DNA of 64,000 nt from Halictus rubicundus (Eukaryota; Arthropoda; Insecta; Hymenoptera; Halictidae): assembly GCF_050948215.1 (NCBI RefSeq), contig NW_027488841.1, positions 234,328 through 298,327 of the forward strand. Reading direction: 5' to 3'. Within the stretch, counting starts at the first letter, position 1; every line of letters begins with the position of its first letter. Below, in pieces: positions 1 through 13,700 of the stretch. Both the position numbers and the translations under genes were made by a program. The notes under the pieces are model-generated. The model ran no database searches. It saw nothing but the letters and a program-made list of their open reading frames with translations, and was not told the origin of the DNA.

Positions 1-1580
1 CTATCCTCTATCCTATCCTATCCTCTATCCTTACCTATCCTCTATCCTATCCTATCCTCTATCCTATCCTATCCTCTATCCTATCCTATCCTCTATCCTA
101 TCCTATCCTCTATCCTATCCTATCTTCTATCCTACCCAATCATCTATCCTATCAAATCCCCAATCCTATCCTCTATCCTATCGTATCCTCTATCCTATCC
201 TATCCTCTATCCTATCCTATCCTCTATCCGATCCTATCCTCTATCCTATCCTATCCTCTATCCTATCCTATCCTCTATCCTATCCTATCCTCTATCCTAT
301 CCTATCCTCTATCCCATCCTATCCTCTATCCAATCCTCTATCCTATTCTATCCTCTATCCTATCCTATCCTCTATCCTATCCTATCCTCTATCCTATCCT
401 ATCCTCTATCCTATCCTATCCTCTATCCTATCCTATCCTCTATCCTATCCTATCCTCTATCCAATCCTCTATCCTATCCTATCCTCTATCCTATCCTATC
501 CTCTATCCTATCCTATCCTCTATCCTTACCTATCATCTATCCTATACTATCCTCTATCCTATCCTATCCTCTATCCTATCCTATCCTCTATCCTATCCTA
601 TCTTCTATCCTACCCAATCATCTATCCTATCAAATCCCCAATCCTATCCTCTATCCTATCGTATCCTCTATCCTATCCTATCCTCTATCCTATCCTATCC
701 TCTATCCTATCGTATCCTCTATCCTATCCTATCCTCTATCCTATCCTATCCTCTATCCGATCCTATCCTCTATCCTATCCTATCCTCTATCCTATCCTAT
801 CCTCTATCCTATCCTATCCTCTATCCTATCCTATCCTCTATCCTATCATATCCTCTATCCAATCCTCTATCCTATCCTATCCTCTATCCTATCCTATCCT
901 CTATCCTTACCTATCCTCTATCCTATCCTATCCTCTATCCTATCCTATCCTCTATCCTATCCTATCCTCTATCCTATCCTATCCTCTATCCTATCCTATC
1001 CTCTATCCTATCCTATCCTCTATCCTATCCTATCCTCTATCCTATCCTATCCTCTATCCTATCCTATCCTCTATCCTATCCTATCCTCTATCCTATCCTA
1101 TCCTCTATCCTATCATATCCTCTATCCAATCCTCTATCCTATCCTATCCTCTATCCTATCCTATCCTCTATCCTTACCTATCCTCTATCCTATCCTATCC
1201 TCTATCCTATCCTATCCTCTATCCTATCCTATCCTCTATCCTATCCTATCCTCTATCCTATCCTATCCTCTATCCTATCCTATCCTCTATCCTATCCTAT
1301 CCTCTATCCTATCCTATCCTCTATCCTATCCTATCCTCTATCCTATCCTATCCTCTATCCTATCCTATCCTCTATCCTATCCTATCCTCTATCCTATCCT
1401 ATCCTCTATCCTTACCTATCCTCTATCCTATCCTATCCTCTATCCTATCCTATCCTCTATCCTATCCTATCCTCTATCCTATCCTATCCTCTATCCTATC
1501 CTATCCTCTATCCTATCCTATCCTCTATCCTATCCTATCCTCTATCCTATCCTATCCTCTATCCTATCCTATCCTCTATC
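1..1580 (+). repeat. Most uniform subregion, with TTACC marker units
   Basis: Most units match the 17-bp consensus exactly, in long uninterrupted runs. The distinguishing variant is a TATCCTTACC unit, with TTAC at about 31, 526, 907, 1174 and 1412, and one outlier at 2057; I see it nowhere later. Spacings 267 and 238 equal whole units, less one pentamer in the first case. Positions 123 and 601 start two copies of a divergent group (TACCCAATCATC, then a CAAATCCCC unit) 478 bp apart, which matches the 495-bp TTAC spacing except for one extra unit. This looks like an early-scale duplication inside a young or well-homogenised stretch. Confidence 0.85.
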
Positions 1581-1584
1581 CTAT

Positions 1585-2590
1585 CCTAACATCTATCCTA
1601 TCCTTATCTCTACCCTATCCTATCCTCTATCCTATCAAATCCCCTATCCTATCCTCTATCCCATCCTATCCTGTATCCTATCCAATTATCAATCCTATCC
1701 TATCATCTATCCTCTATCCTATCCTATCCTCTATCCTATCAAATCCCCTATCCTATACTCTATCCTATCCTATCCTGTATCCTATCCAATCCTCTATCCT
1801 ATCTTTTCATCTATCCTCAAGTCTATACTTTCCTGTATCCTATCCAATCCTCTATCCTATCCTATCCTCTATCCTATCCTATCCTCTATCCGATCCTATC
1901 CTCTATCCTATCCTATCCTCTATCCTATCCTATCCTCTATCCTATCCTATCCTCTATCCTATCCTATCCTCTATCCTATCCTATCCTCTATCCAATCCTC
2001 TATCCTATCCTATCCTCTATCCTATCCTATCCTCTATCCTATCCTATCCTCTATCCTTACCTATCCTCTATCCTATCCTATCCTCTATCCTATCCTATCC
2101 TCTATCCTATCGTATCCTCTATCCTATCCTATCCTCTATCCTATCCTATCCTATATCCTATCCTATCCTCTATCCTATCCTATCCTCTATCCTATCCTAT
2201 CCTCTATCCTATCCTAACATCTATCCTATCCTTATCTCTACCCTATCCTATCCTCTATCCTATCAAATCCCCTATCCTATCCTCTATCCCATCCTATCCT
2301 GTATCCTATCCAATCCTCAATCCTATCCTATCATCTATCCTCTATCCTATCCTATCCTCTATCCTATCAAATCCCCTATCCTATACTCTATCCTATCCTA
2401 TCCTGTATCCTATCCAATCCTCTATCCTATCTTTTCATCTATCCTCAAGTCTATACTTTCCTGTATCCTATCCAATCCTCTATCCTATCCTATCCTCTAT
2501 CGTATCGTATCCTCTATCCTATCCTATCTTCTATCCTATCCTATCCTCTATCCTATCAAATCCCCTATCCTATCCTCTATCCTATCCTAT
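1585..2590 (+). repeat. 628-bp duplication with CCTAACATC and TCTTTTCATC markers
   Basis: CCTAACATC followed by CCTTATCTCTACC occurs at 1585 and 2213. The TCTTTTCATC-CTCAAGTCTATAC group occurs at about 1804 and 2432. Both pairs are 628 bp apart, so the second copy follows directly on the first. A related CCTAACCTC start at 2848 begins the next, 1452-bp family. One copy has AATTATC where the other has AATCCTC (near 1683 versus 2311). Confidence 0.8.
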
Positions 2591-3164
2591 CCTATCCTCT
2601 ATCCTATCCTATCCTCTATCCTATCCTATCCCCTATCCTATCCTATCCTCTATCCTATCCTATCTTCTATCCTATCCTATCCTCTATCCTATCAAATCCC
2701 CTATCCTATCCTCTATCCTATCCTATCCTGTATCCCATCCAATCCTCAATCCTATCCTATCATCTATCCTCTATCCTATCCTATCCTATATCCTATCCTA
2801 TCCTCTATCCTATCCTATCCTCTATCCTATCCTATCCTCTATTCTATCCTAACCTCTATCCTATCCTTATCTCTACCCTATCCTATCCTCTATCCTATCC
2901 TATCCTCTATCCTATCCTATCCTCTATCCTATATCCTATCCTATCCTCTATGCTAGCCTATCCTCTATCCTATCCTATCCTCTATCCTATCCTATCCTCT
3001 ATCCTATCCTATTCTCTATCCTATTCTATGCTCTATCCTATCCTATCCTCTATCCTATCCTATCTTCTATCCTACCCTATCATCTATCCTCAAGTCTATC
3101 CTTTCCTGTATCCTATCCAATCCGCTATCGTATCCTATCCTCTATCCTATCCTATCCAATCCCC

Positions 3165-3278
3165 TATCCTATGCTCTATCCTATCCTACCCTCTATAATA
3201 TCGTATACTCTATCATATCCTATCCCCTATCCTAGAATATCATCTATCCGTTCCTATTCTCTATCCTAACCTATTCTC
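3165..3278 (+). repeat. J block, copy 1 (reference copy)
   Basis: Seven units in fixed order: TATCCTATGCTC, TATCCTATCCTACCCTC, TATAATATCGTATACTC, TATCATATCCTATCCCC, TATCCTAGAATATCATC, TATCCGTTCCTATTCTC, TATCCTAACCTATTCTC. This is the most diverged and AT-richest recurrent segment of the window and carries stop codons (TAA, TAG) that end the open frames. The third unit contains GTATAC, a 6-bp palindrome. Fourteen copies are listed separately; none lies beyond 41.3 kb. Confidence 0.9.
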
Positions 3279-3305
3279 TATCCTATCCTCTATCCAATCC
3301 TCTAT

Positions 3306-3426
3306 CCTATCCTATCTTCTATCCTATCCTATCCTCTATCCTATCAAATCCCCTATCCTATCCTCTATCCCATCCTATCCTGTATCCTATCCAATCCTCA
3401 ATCCTATCCTATCATCTATCCTCTAT
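3306..3426 (+). repeat. Ordered 121-bp cassette of variant units, reference copy
   Basis: Eight units in fixed order: one ending TATCTTC, a consensus unit, TATCCTATCAAATCCCC, a 12-bp unit, TATCCCATCCTATCCTG, TATCCTATCCAATCCTC, AATCCTATCCTATCATC and a 7-bp TATCCTC. Lengths add to 121 bp. The cassette or its core recurs dozens of times across the window, for example near 4757, 6378, 8607, 9671, 10753, 13271, 15921, 17341, 25564 and 37130. A common derivative has CCTATCC in place of CCCATCC and TACCCTATCATC near the end. Confidence 0.82.
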
Positions 3427-4616
3427 CCTATCCTATCCTCTATCCTATCAAATCCCCTATCCTATCCTCTATCCTATCCTATCCTGTATCCTATCCAATC
3501 CTCTACCCTACCCTATCATCTATCCTCAATCCTCTCCAATCCTCTATCCTATCCATTCCTCTATCCTATCCTATCCTCTATCCAATCCTCTATCCTATCC
3601 TATCCTCTATCCTATCCCATCCTCTATCCTATCCTATCCTCTATCCTATCCTATCCTCTATCCTATCCTATCCTCTATCCTATCCTATCCTCTATGCTAT
3701 CCTATCCTCTATCCTCTATCCTATCCTATCCTCTATCCTATCCTTTCCTCTATCCGATCCTATCCTCTATCCTATCCTATCCTCTATCCTATCCTATCCT
3801 CTATGCTATCCTATCCTCTATCCTATCCTATCCTCTATCCTATCGTATCCTCTATCCTATGCTATCCTCTATGCTATCCTATCCTCTATCCTATCCTATC
3901 ATCTATCCTATCCTATCCTCTATCCTATCAAATCCCCTATCCTATCCTCTATCCCATCCTATCCTGTATCCTATCCAATCCTCAATCCTATCCTATCCTC
4001 TATCCTATCCTATCCTCTATCCTATCCTCTATCCTATCCTATCCTATCCTCTATCCTATCCTATCCTCTATCCTATCCTATCCCCTATCCTATCCTATCC
4101 TCTATCCTATCCTATCTTCTATCCTATCCTATCCTCTATCCTATCAAATCCCCTATCCTATCCTCTATCCTATCCTATCCTGTATCCCATCCAATCCTCA
4201 ATCCTATCCTATCATCTATCCTCTATCCTATCCTATCCTATATCCTATCCTATCCTCTATCCTATCCTATCCTCTATCCTATCCTATCCTCTATCCTATC
4301 CTAACCTCTATCCTATCCTTATCTCTACCCTATCCTATCCTCTATCCTATCCTATCCTCTATCCTATCCTATCCTCTATCCTATATCCTATCCTATCCTC
4401 TATGCTAGCCTATCCTCTATCCTATCCTATCCTCTATCCTATCCTATCCTCTATCCTATCCTATTCTCTATCCTATTCTATGCTCTATCCTATCCTATCC
4501 TCTATCCTATCCTATCTTCTATCCTACCCTATCATCTATCCTCAAGTCTATCCTTTCCTGTATCCTATCCAATCCGCTATCGTATCCTATCCTCTATCCT
4601 ATCCTATCCAATCCCC

Positions 4617-4730
4617 TATCCTATGCTCTATCCTATCCTACCCTCTATAATATCGTATACTCTATCATATCCTATCCCCTATCCTAGAATATCATCTATC
4701 CGTTCCTATTCTCTATCCTAACCTATTCTC
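4617..4730 (+). repeat. J block, copy 2
   Basis: Same unit order as copy 1 and the same private CTAGAATATC variant, 1452 bp downstream of it. Confidence 0.9.
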
Positions 4731-5493
4731 TATCCTATCCTCTATCCAATCCTCTATCCTATCCTATCTTCTATCCTATCCTATCCTCTATCCTATCAAA
4801 TCCCCTATCCTATCCTCTATCCCATCCTATCCTGTATCCTATCCAATCCTCAATCCTATCCTATCATCTATCCTCTATCCTATCCTATCCTCTATCCTAT
4901 CAAATCCCCTATCCTATCCTCTATCCTATCCTATCCTGTATCCTATCCAATCCTCTACCCTACCCTATCATCTATCCTCAATCCTCTCCAATCCTCTATC
5001 CTATCCATTCCTCTATCCTATCCTATCCTCTATCCAATCCTCTATCCTATCCTATCCTCTATCCTATCCCATCCTCTATCCTATCCTATCCTCTATCCTA
5101 TCCTATCCTCTATCCTATCCTATCCTCTATCCTATCCTATCCTCTATGCTATCCTATCCTCTATCCTCTATCCTATCCTATCCTCTATCCTATCCTTTCC
5201 TCTATCCGATCCTATCCTCTATCCTATCCTATCCTCTATCCTATCCTATCCTCTATGCTATCCTATCCTCTATCCTATCCTATCCTCTATCCTATCGTAT
5301 CCTCTATCCTATGCTATCCTCTATGCTATCCTATCCTCTATCCTATCCTATCATCTATCCTATCCTATCCTCTATCCTATCAAATCCCCTATCCTATCCT
5401 CTATCCCATCCTATCCTGTATCCTATCCAATCCTCAATCCTATCCTATCCTCTATCCTATCCTATCCTCTATCCTATCCTCTATCCTATCCTC

Positions 5494-6933
5494 TATCCGA
5501 TCCTATCCTCTATCCTATCCTATCCTCTATCCTATCCTCTATCCTATCCTCTATCCTATCCTATCCTCTATCCTATCCTATCCTGTATCCTATCCAATCC
5601 TCTATCCTATCTTTTCATCTATCCTCAAGTCTATCCTTTCCTGTATCCTATCCAATCCTCTATCCTATCCTATCCTCTATCGTATCGTATCCTCTATCCT
5701 ATCCTATCTTCTATCCTATCCTATCCTCTATCCTATCAAATCCCCTATCCTATCCTCCATCCTATCCTATCCTCTATCCTATCCTATCCTCTATCCTATC
5801 CTATCCTCTATCCTATCCTATCCTCTATCCTATCCTATCCTCTATCCTATCCTATCCTCTATCCTATCCTATCCTCTATCCTATCAAATCGCCTATCCTA
5901 TCCTCTATCCTATCCTATCCTGTATCCTATCCAATCCTCAATCCTATCCTATCATCTATCCTCTATCCTATCCTATCCTCTATCCTATCCTATCCTCTAT
6001 CCTATATCCTATCCTATCCTCTATGCTAGCCTATCCTCTATCCTATCCTATCCTCTATCCTATCCTATCCTCTATCCTATCCTATCCTCTATCGTATTCT
6101 ATGCTCTATCCTATCCTATCCTCTATCCTATCCTATCTTCTATCCTACCCTATCATCTATCCTCAAGTCTATCCTTTCCTGTATCCTATCCAATCCGCTA
6201 TCCTATCCTATCCTCTATCCTATCCTATCCAATCCCCTATCCTATGCTCTATCCTATCCTACCCTCTATAATATCGTATACTCTATCATATCCTATCCTC
6301 TATCCTATAATATCATCTATCCGTTCCTATTCTCTATCCTAACCTATTCGCTATCCTATCCTCTATCCAATCCTCTATCCTATCCTATCTTCTATCCTAT
6401 CCTATCCTCTATCCTATCAAATCCCCTATCCTATCCTCTATCCCATCCTATCCTGTATCCTATCCAATCCTCAATCCTATCCTATCATCTATCCTCTATC
6501 CTATCCTATCCTCTATCCTATCAAATCCCCTATCCTATACTCTATCCTATCCTATCCTGTATCCTATCCAATCCTCTATCCTATCTTTTCATCTATCCTC
6601 AAGTCTATACTTTCCTGTATCCTATCCAATCCTCTATCCTATCCTATCCTCTATCGTATCGTATCCTCTATCCTATCCTATCTTCTATCCTATCCTATCC
6701 TCTATCCTATCAAATCCCCTATCCTATCCTCTATCCTATCCTATCCTCTATCCTATCTTATCCTCTATCCTATCCTATCCACTATCCTATCCTATCCTCT
6801 ATCCTATCCTATCCTCTATCCTATCCTATCCTATATCCTATCCTATCCTCTATCCTATCCTATCCTCTATCCTATCCTATCCTCTATCCTATCCTCTATC
6901 CTATCCTCTATCCTCTATCCTATCCTATCCTCT
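5494..6933 (+). repeat. Partial third copy of the 1452-bp family, rearranged
   Basis: TATGCTAGCC at 6023 and the J block at 6238 lie 1621 bp after their counterparts, that is 1452 plus about ten units. Upstream (about 5607) and downstream (about 6571) are TCTTTTCATC-CTCAAG groups like those of the 628-bp duplication, so this stretch is a mosaic of both earlier families. From about 6730 to 6933 it reverts to near-consensus units, including one with CCACTATCC. Confidence 0.7.
6238..6351 (+). repeat. J block, copy 3
   Basis: The fourth unit ends CCTC rather than CCCC, the fifth reads TATAATATC, and the last unit ends TTCGC instead of TTCTC, a private change. Confidence 0.88.
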
Positions 6934-7984
6934 ATGCTATCCTATCCTTTATCCTATCCTATCCTCTATCCTATCCAATCCTCTATCCTATCCATTCCTC
7001 TGTCCTATCATATCCTCTATCCTATCCTATCCTCTATCCTATCCGATCCTCTATCCTCTATCCTATCCTATCCTCTATCCTATCCTATCCTCTCTCCTAT
7101 CCTATCCTCTATCCTATCCTATCCTCTATCCTATCCAATCCTCAATCCTATCCTATCATCTATCCTCTATCCTATCCAATCCTCTATCCTCTCCATTCCT
7201 CTATCCTATCCTATCCTCTATCCAATCCTCTATCCTATCCTATCCTCTATCCTATCCTATCCTCTATCCTATCCTCTATCCGGTCCTATCCTCTATCCTA
7301 TCCTATCCTCTATCCTATCCTCTATTCTATCCTCTATCCTATCCTATCCTCTATCCTATCCTATCCTCAATGCTATCCTATCCTCTATCCTATCCTATCC
7401 TCTATCCTATCCAATCCTCTATCCTATCCATTCCTCTGTCCTATCATATCCTCTATCCTATCCTATCCTCTATCCTATCCGATCCTCTATCCTCTATCCT
7501 ATCCTATCCTCTATCCTATCCTATCCTCTATCCTATCCTATCCTCTATCCTATCCTATCCTCTATCCTATCCTATCCTCTATCCTATCCTATCCTCTATC
7601 CTATCCTATCCTCTATCCTATCCTATCCTCTATCCTATCCTATCCTGTATCCTATCCAATCCTCAATCCTATCCTATCATCTATCCTCTATCCTATCCAA
7701 TCCTCTATCCTATCCATTCCTCTATCCTATCCTATCCTCTATCCTATCCCATCCTCTATCCTATCCTATCCTCTATCCTATCCTATCCTCTATCCTATCC
7801 TATCCTCTATGCTATCCTATCCTCTATCCTATCCTATCCTCTATCCTATCCTCTATCCTATCCTATCCTCTATCCTATCCTATCCTCTATCCTATACTAT
7901 CCTATCCTCTATCCTATCCTATCCTCTATCCTATGCTATCCTCTATCCTATCCTATCCTCTATCCTATCCTATCATCTATCCTA
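6934..7984 (+). repeat. D cassettes 446 bp apart, with a CCGGTCC unit
   Basis: The D cassette is recognised by CCAATCC, then CCATTCCTCTGTCC, then a CATATCC unit and a CCGATCC unit. Copies sit at about 6994 and 7440. Between them is a CCGGTCC unit (7282) that recurs at 19255, 20637, 21757 and 23083. The start TATGCTATCC-TATCCTTTATCC at 6934 recurs at 18931 and 21433, so this stretch is related to the 18.9-24 kb region. Confidence 0.75.
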
Positions 7985-10114
7985 TCCTATCCTCTATTCT
8001 ATCAAATCCCCTATCCTATCCTCTATCCTATCCTATCCTGAATCCTATCCTATCCTCTATCCTATCCTCTATTCGATCCTATCCTCTATCCTATCCTATC
8101 CTCTATCCTATCCTCTATCGTATCCTCTATCCTATCCTCTATCCTATCTTATCCTCTATCCTATCCTATCCTCTATCCTAACCTATCCTCTATCCGATCC
8201 TATCCTCTATCCTATCCTATCCTCTATCCTATCCTATCCTCTATCCTATCCTATCCTCTATCCTATCCTATCCACTATCCTATCCTATCCTCTATCCTAT
8301 CCTATCCTCTATCCTCTATCCTATCCTATCCTCTATCCTATCCTATCCTCTATCCTATCCTATCCTCTATCCTATCCTATCCTCTATCCTATCCTATCCT
8401 CTATCCTATCCAATCCTCAATCCTATCCTATCATCTATCCTCTATCCTATCTTATCCTCTATCCTATCCTATCCTCTATCCTATATCCTATCCTATCCTC
8501 TATGCTAGCCTATCCTCTATCCTATAATATCATCTATCCGTTCCTATTCTCTATCCTAACCTATTCTCTATCCTATCCTCTATCCAATCCTCTATCCTAT
8601 CCTATCTTCTATCCTATCCTATCCTCTATCCTATCAAATCCCCTATCCTATCCTCTATCCCATCCTATCCTGTATCCTATCCAATCCTCAATCCTATCCT
8701 ATCATCTATCCTCTATCCTATCCTATCCTCTATCCTATCAAATCCCCTATCCTATCCTCTATCCCATCCTATCCTGTATCCTATCCAATCCTCAATCCTA
8801 TCCTATCATCTATCCTCTATCCTATCCTATCCTCTATCCTATCAAATCCCCTATCCTATCCTCTATCCTATCCTATCCTGTATCCTATCCAATCCTCTAT
8901 CCTACCCTATCATCTATCCTCAATCCTATCCAATCCTCTATCCTATCCATTCCTCTATCCTATCCTATCCTCTATCCAATCCTCTATCCTATCCTATCCT
9001 CTATCCTATCCAATCCTCAATCCTATCCTATCATCTATCCTCTATCCTATCCTATCCTCTATCCTATCAAATCCCCTATCCTATCCTCTATCCTATCCTA
9101 TCCTGTATCCTATCCTATCCTCTATCCTATCCTCTATTCGATCCTATCCTCTATCCTATCCTATCCTCTATCCTATCCTCTATCGTATCCTCTATCCTAT
9201 CCTCTATCCTATCTTATCCTCTATCCTATCCTATCCTCTATCATAACCTATCCTCTATCCGATCCTATCCTCTATCCTATCCTATCCTCTATCCTATCCT
9301 ATCCTCTATCCTATCCTATCCTCTATCCTATCCTATCCACTATCCTATCCTATCCTCTATCCTATCCTATCCTCTATCCTCTATCCTATCCTATCCTCTA
9401 TCCTATCCTATCCTCTATCCTATCCTATCCTCTATCCTATCCTATCCTCTATCCTATCCTATCCTCTATCCTATCCAATCCTCAATCCTATCCTATCATC
9501 TATCCTCTATCCTATCCTATCCTCTATCCTATCCTATCCTCTATCCTATATCCTATCCTATCCTCTATGCTAGCCTATCCTCTATCCTATAATATCATCT
9601 ATCCGTTCCTATTCTCTATCCTAACCTATTCTCTATCCTATCCTCTATCCAATCCTCTATCCTATCCTATCTTCTATCCTATCCTATCCTCTATCCTATC
9701 AAATCCCCTATCCTATCCTCTATCCCATCCTATCCTGTATCCTATCCAATCCTCAATCCTATCCTATCATCTATCCTCTATCCTATCCTATCCTCTATCC
9801 TATCAAATCCCCTATCCTATCCTCTATCCCATCCTATCCTGTATCCTATCCAATCCTCAATCCTATCCTATCATCTATCCTCTATCCTATCCTATCCTCT
9901 ATCCTATCAAATCCCCTATCCTATCCTCTATCCTATCCTATCCTGTATCCTATCCAATCCTCTATCCTACCCTATCATCTATCCTCAATCCTATCCAATC
10001 CTCTATCCTATCCATTCCTCTATCCTATCCTATCCTCTATCCATTCCTCTATCCTATCCTATCCTCTATCCTATCCCATCCTCTATCCTATCCTATCCTC
10101 TATCCTATCCTATC
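7985..10114 (+). repeat. Tandem duplication, period 1065 bp
   Basis: CAAATCCCC at 8003 and 9068, TATTCGATCC at about 8075 and 9140, TATGCTAGCC at 8502 and 9567, and CCATTCC at 8949 and 10014 are all 1065 bp apart. Differences seen are single bases: CTGAATCC (8038) versus CTGTATCC, TATTCTATC versus TATCCTATC before the CAAATCCCC unit, CTAACC (about 8170) versus ATAACC (about 9243), and CCAATCC versus CCATTCC near 8971 and 10036. Each copy holds a TATGCTAGCC unit joined almost directly to the right half of a J block (the CCGTTCC end), a fusion that skips the J block's left half. Confidence 0.85.
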
Positions 10115-10614
10115 CTCTATCCTATCCTATCCTCTAACCTATCCTATCCTCTATGCTATCCTATCCTCTATCCTCTATCCTATCCTATCCTCTATCCTAT
10201 CCTATCCTCTATCCTATCCTATCCTCTATCCGATCCTATCCTCTATCCTATCCTATCCTCTATCCTATCCTATCCTATATCCTATCCTATCCTGTAGCCT
10301 ATCCAATCCTCAATCCTATCCTATCTTCTATCCTATCCTATCCTCTATCCTATCAAATCCCCTATCCTATCCTCTATCCTATCCTATCCTGTATCCTATC
10401 CAATCCTCAATCCTATCCTATCATCTATCCTCTATCCTATCCAATCCTCTATCCTATCCAATCCTCTATCCTATCATATCCTCTATCCTATAATATCCTC
10501 TATCCTATCCTATCCTCTATCCAATCCTCTAACCTATCCTATCCTCTATCCTATCCTATCCTATATCCTATCCTATCCTCTATCCTATCCTATCCTCTAT
10601 CCTATCCTATCCTC

Positions 10615-10716
10615 TATCCTATCCTACCCTCTATAATATCGTATACTCTATCATATCCTATCCCCTATCCTATAGTATCATCTATCCGTTCCTATTCTCT
10701 ATCCTAACCTATTCTC
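10615..10716 (+). repeat. J block, copy 4 (lacks the first unit)
   Basis: The TATGCTC unit is missing and the block follows consensus units directly. The fifth unit reads TATAGTATC, a private change, and the unit after the block carries CTAGCC. Confidence 0.85.
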
Positions 10717-13700
10717 TAGCCTATCCTCTATCCAATCATCTATCCTATCCTATCTTCTATCCTATCCTATCCTCTATCCTATCAAATCCCCTATCCTATC
10801 CTCTATCCCATCCTATCCTGTATCCTATCCAATCCTCAATCCTATCCTATCATCTATCCTCTATCCTATCCTATCCTCTATCCTATCAAATCCCCTATCC
10901 TATCCTCTATCCTATCCTATCCTGTATCCTATCCAATCCTCTATCCTACCCTATCATCTATCCTCAATCCTATCCAATCCTCTATCCTATCCATTCCTCT
11001 ATCCTATCCTATCCTCTATCCAATCCTCTATCCTATCCTATCCTCTATCCTATCCCATCCTCTATCCTATCCTATCCTCTGTCCTATCCTATCCTCTATC
11101 CTATCCTATCCTCTATCCTATCCTATCCTCTATGCTATCCTATCCTCTATCCTCTATCCAATCCTATCCTCTATCCTATCCTATCCTCTATCCGATCCTA
11201 TCCTCTATCCTATCCTATCCTCTATCCTATCCTATCCTCTATCCTATCCTATCCTCTATCCTATCCTATCCTCTATGCTATCCTATCCTCTATCCTATCC
11301 TATCCTCTATCCTATCCTATCCTATCCTATCCTCTATCCTATCGTATCCTCTATCCTATGCTATCCTCTATGCTATCCTATCCTCTATCCTATCCTATCA
11401 TCTATCCTATCCTATCCTCTATCCTATCAAATCCCCTATCCTATCCTCTATCCTATTCTATCCTGTATCCTATCCTATCGTCTATCCTATCCTATCCTCT
11501 ATCCTATCCTCTATCCGATCCTATCCTCTATCCTATCCTATCCTCTATCCTATCCTATCCTCTATCCTATCCTATCCTCTATCCTATCCTATCCTCTATC
11601 CGATCCTATTCTCTATCCTATCCTATCCTGTATCCTATCCAATCCTCAATCCTATCCTATCATCTATCCTCTATCCTATCCAATCCTCTATCCTATCCAT
11701 TCCTCTATCCTATCCTATCCTCTATCCTATCCCATCCTCTATCCTATCCTATCCTCTATCCTATCCTATCCTCTATCCTATCCTATCCTCTATGCTATCC
11801 TATCCTCTATCCTATCCTATCCTCTATCCTATCCTCTATCCTATCCTATCCTCTATCCTATCCTATCCTCTATCCTATACTATCCTATCCTCTATCCTAT
11901 CCTATCCTCTATCCTATGCTATCCTCTATCCTATCCTATCATCTATCCTATCCTATCATCTATCCTATCCTATCCTCTATTCTATCAAATCCCCTATCCT
12001 ATCCTCTATCCTATCCTATCCTGTATCCTATCCTATCCTCTATCCTATCCTCTATTCGATCCTATCCTCTATCCTATCCTATCCTCTATCCTATCCTCTA
12101 TCGTATCCTCTATCCTATCCTCTATCCTATCTTATCCTCTATCCTATCCTATCCTCTATCCTAACCTATCCTCTATCCGATCCTATCCTCTATCCTATCC
12201 TATCCTCTATCCTATCCTATCCTCTATCCTATCCTATCCTCTATCCTATCCTATCCACTATCCTATCCTATCCTCTATCCTATCCTATCCTCTATCCTCT
12301 ATCCTATCCTATCCTCTATCCTATCCTATCCTCTATCCTATCCTATCCTCTATCCTATCCTATCCTCTATCCTATCCTATCCTCTATCCTATCCTATCCT
12401 CTCTCCTATCCAATCCTCAATCCTATCCTATCATCTATCCTCTATCCTATCCTATCCTCTATCCTATCCTATCCTCTATCCTGTATCCTATCCAATCCTC
12501 TATCCTACCCTATCATCTATCCTCAATCCTATCCAATCCTCTATCCTATCCATTCCTCTATCCTATCCTATCCTCTATCCAATCCTCTATCCTATCCTAT
12601 CCTCTATCCTATCCAATCCTCAATCCTATCCTATCATCTATCCTCTATCCTATCCTATCCTCTATCCTATCAAATCCCCTATCCTATCCTCTATCCTATC
12701 CTATCCTGTATCCTATCCTATCCTCTATCCTATCCTCTATTCGATCCTATCCTCTATCCTATCCTATCCTCTATCCTATCCTCTATCGTATCCTCTATCC
12801 TATCCTCTATCCTATCTTATCCTCTATCCTATCCTATCCTCTATCCTAACCTATCCTCTATCCGATCCTATCCTCTATCCTATCCTATCCTCTATCCTAT
12901 CCTATCCTCTATCCTATCCTATCCTCTATCCTATCCTATCCACTATCCTATCCTATCCTCTATCCTATCATATCCTCTATCCTCTATCCTATCCTATCCT
13001 CTATCCTATCCTATCCTCTATCCTATCCTATCCTCTATCCTATCCTATCCTCTATCCTATCCTATCCTCTATCCTATCCAATCCTCAATCCTATCCTATC
13101 ATCTATCCTCTATCCTATCCTATCCTCTATCCTATCCTATCCTCTATCCTATATCCTATCCTATCCTCTATGCTAGCCTATCCTCTATCCTATAATATCA
13201 TCTATCCGTTCCTATTCTCTATCCTAACCTATTCTCTATCCTATCCTCTATCCAATCCTCTATCCTATCCTATGTTCTATCCTATCCTATCCTCTATCCT
13301 ATCAAATCCCCTATCCTATCCTCTATCCCATCCTATCCTGTATCCTATCCAATCCTCAATCCTATCCTATCATCTATCCTCTATCCTATCCTATCCTCTA
13401 TCCTATCAAATCCCCTATCCTATCCTCTATCCCATCCTATCCTGTATCCTATCCAATCCTCAATCCTATCCTATCATCTATCCTCTATCCTATCCTATCC
13501 TCTATCCTATCAAATCCCCTATCCTATCCTCTATCCTATCCTATCCTGTATCCTATCCAATCCTCTATCCTACCCTATCATCTATCCTCAATCCTATCCA
13601 ATCCTCTATCCTATCCATTCCTCTATCCTATCCTATCCTCTATCCATTCCTCTATCCTATCCTATCCTCTATCCTATCCCATCCTCTATCCTATCCTATC

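Larger units (their letters stand above)
2590..5493 (+). repeat. Tandem duplication, period 1452 bp
   Basis: Five markers recur at exactly 1452 bp: the CCCC unit (2630, 4082), CCTAACCTC (2848, 4300), TATGCTAGCC (2950, 4402), the J block (3165, 4617) and a TATGCTATCC-TATCCTC start (3694, 5146). The two copies are about 2590-4041 and 4042-5493 and look nearly identical; both carry the private variant CTAGAATATC in the J block, where later J copies have CTATAATATC or CTATAGTATC. The exact spacing with no pentamer slippage suggests a recent duplication. Confidence 0.88.

Noticed and set aside
3194..3210. TATAAT in the J block as a bacterial -10 promoter element
   Set aside because: It is one of many near-TATA words in a TATCC-rich repeat, with no matching upstream element and no gene downstream, and the array looks eukaryotic.
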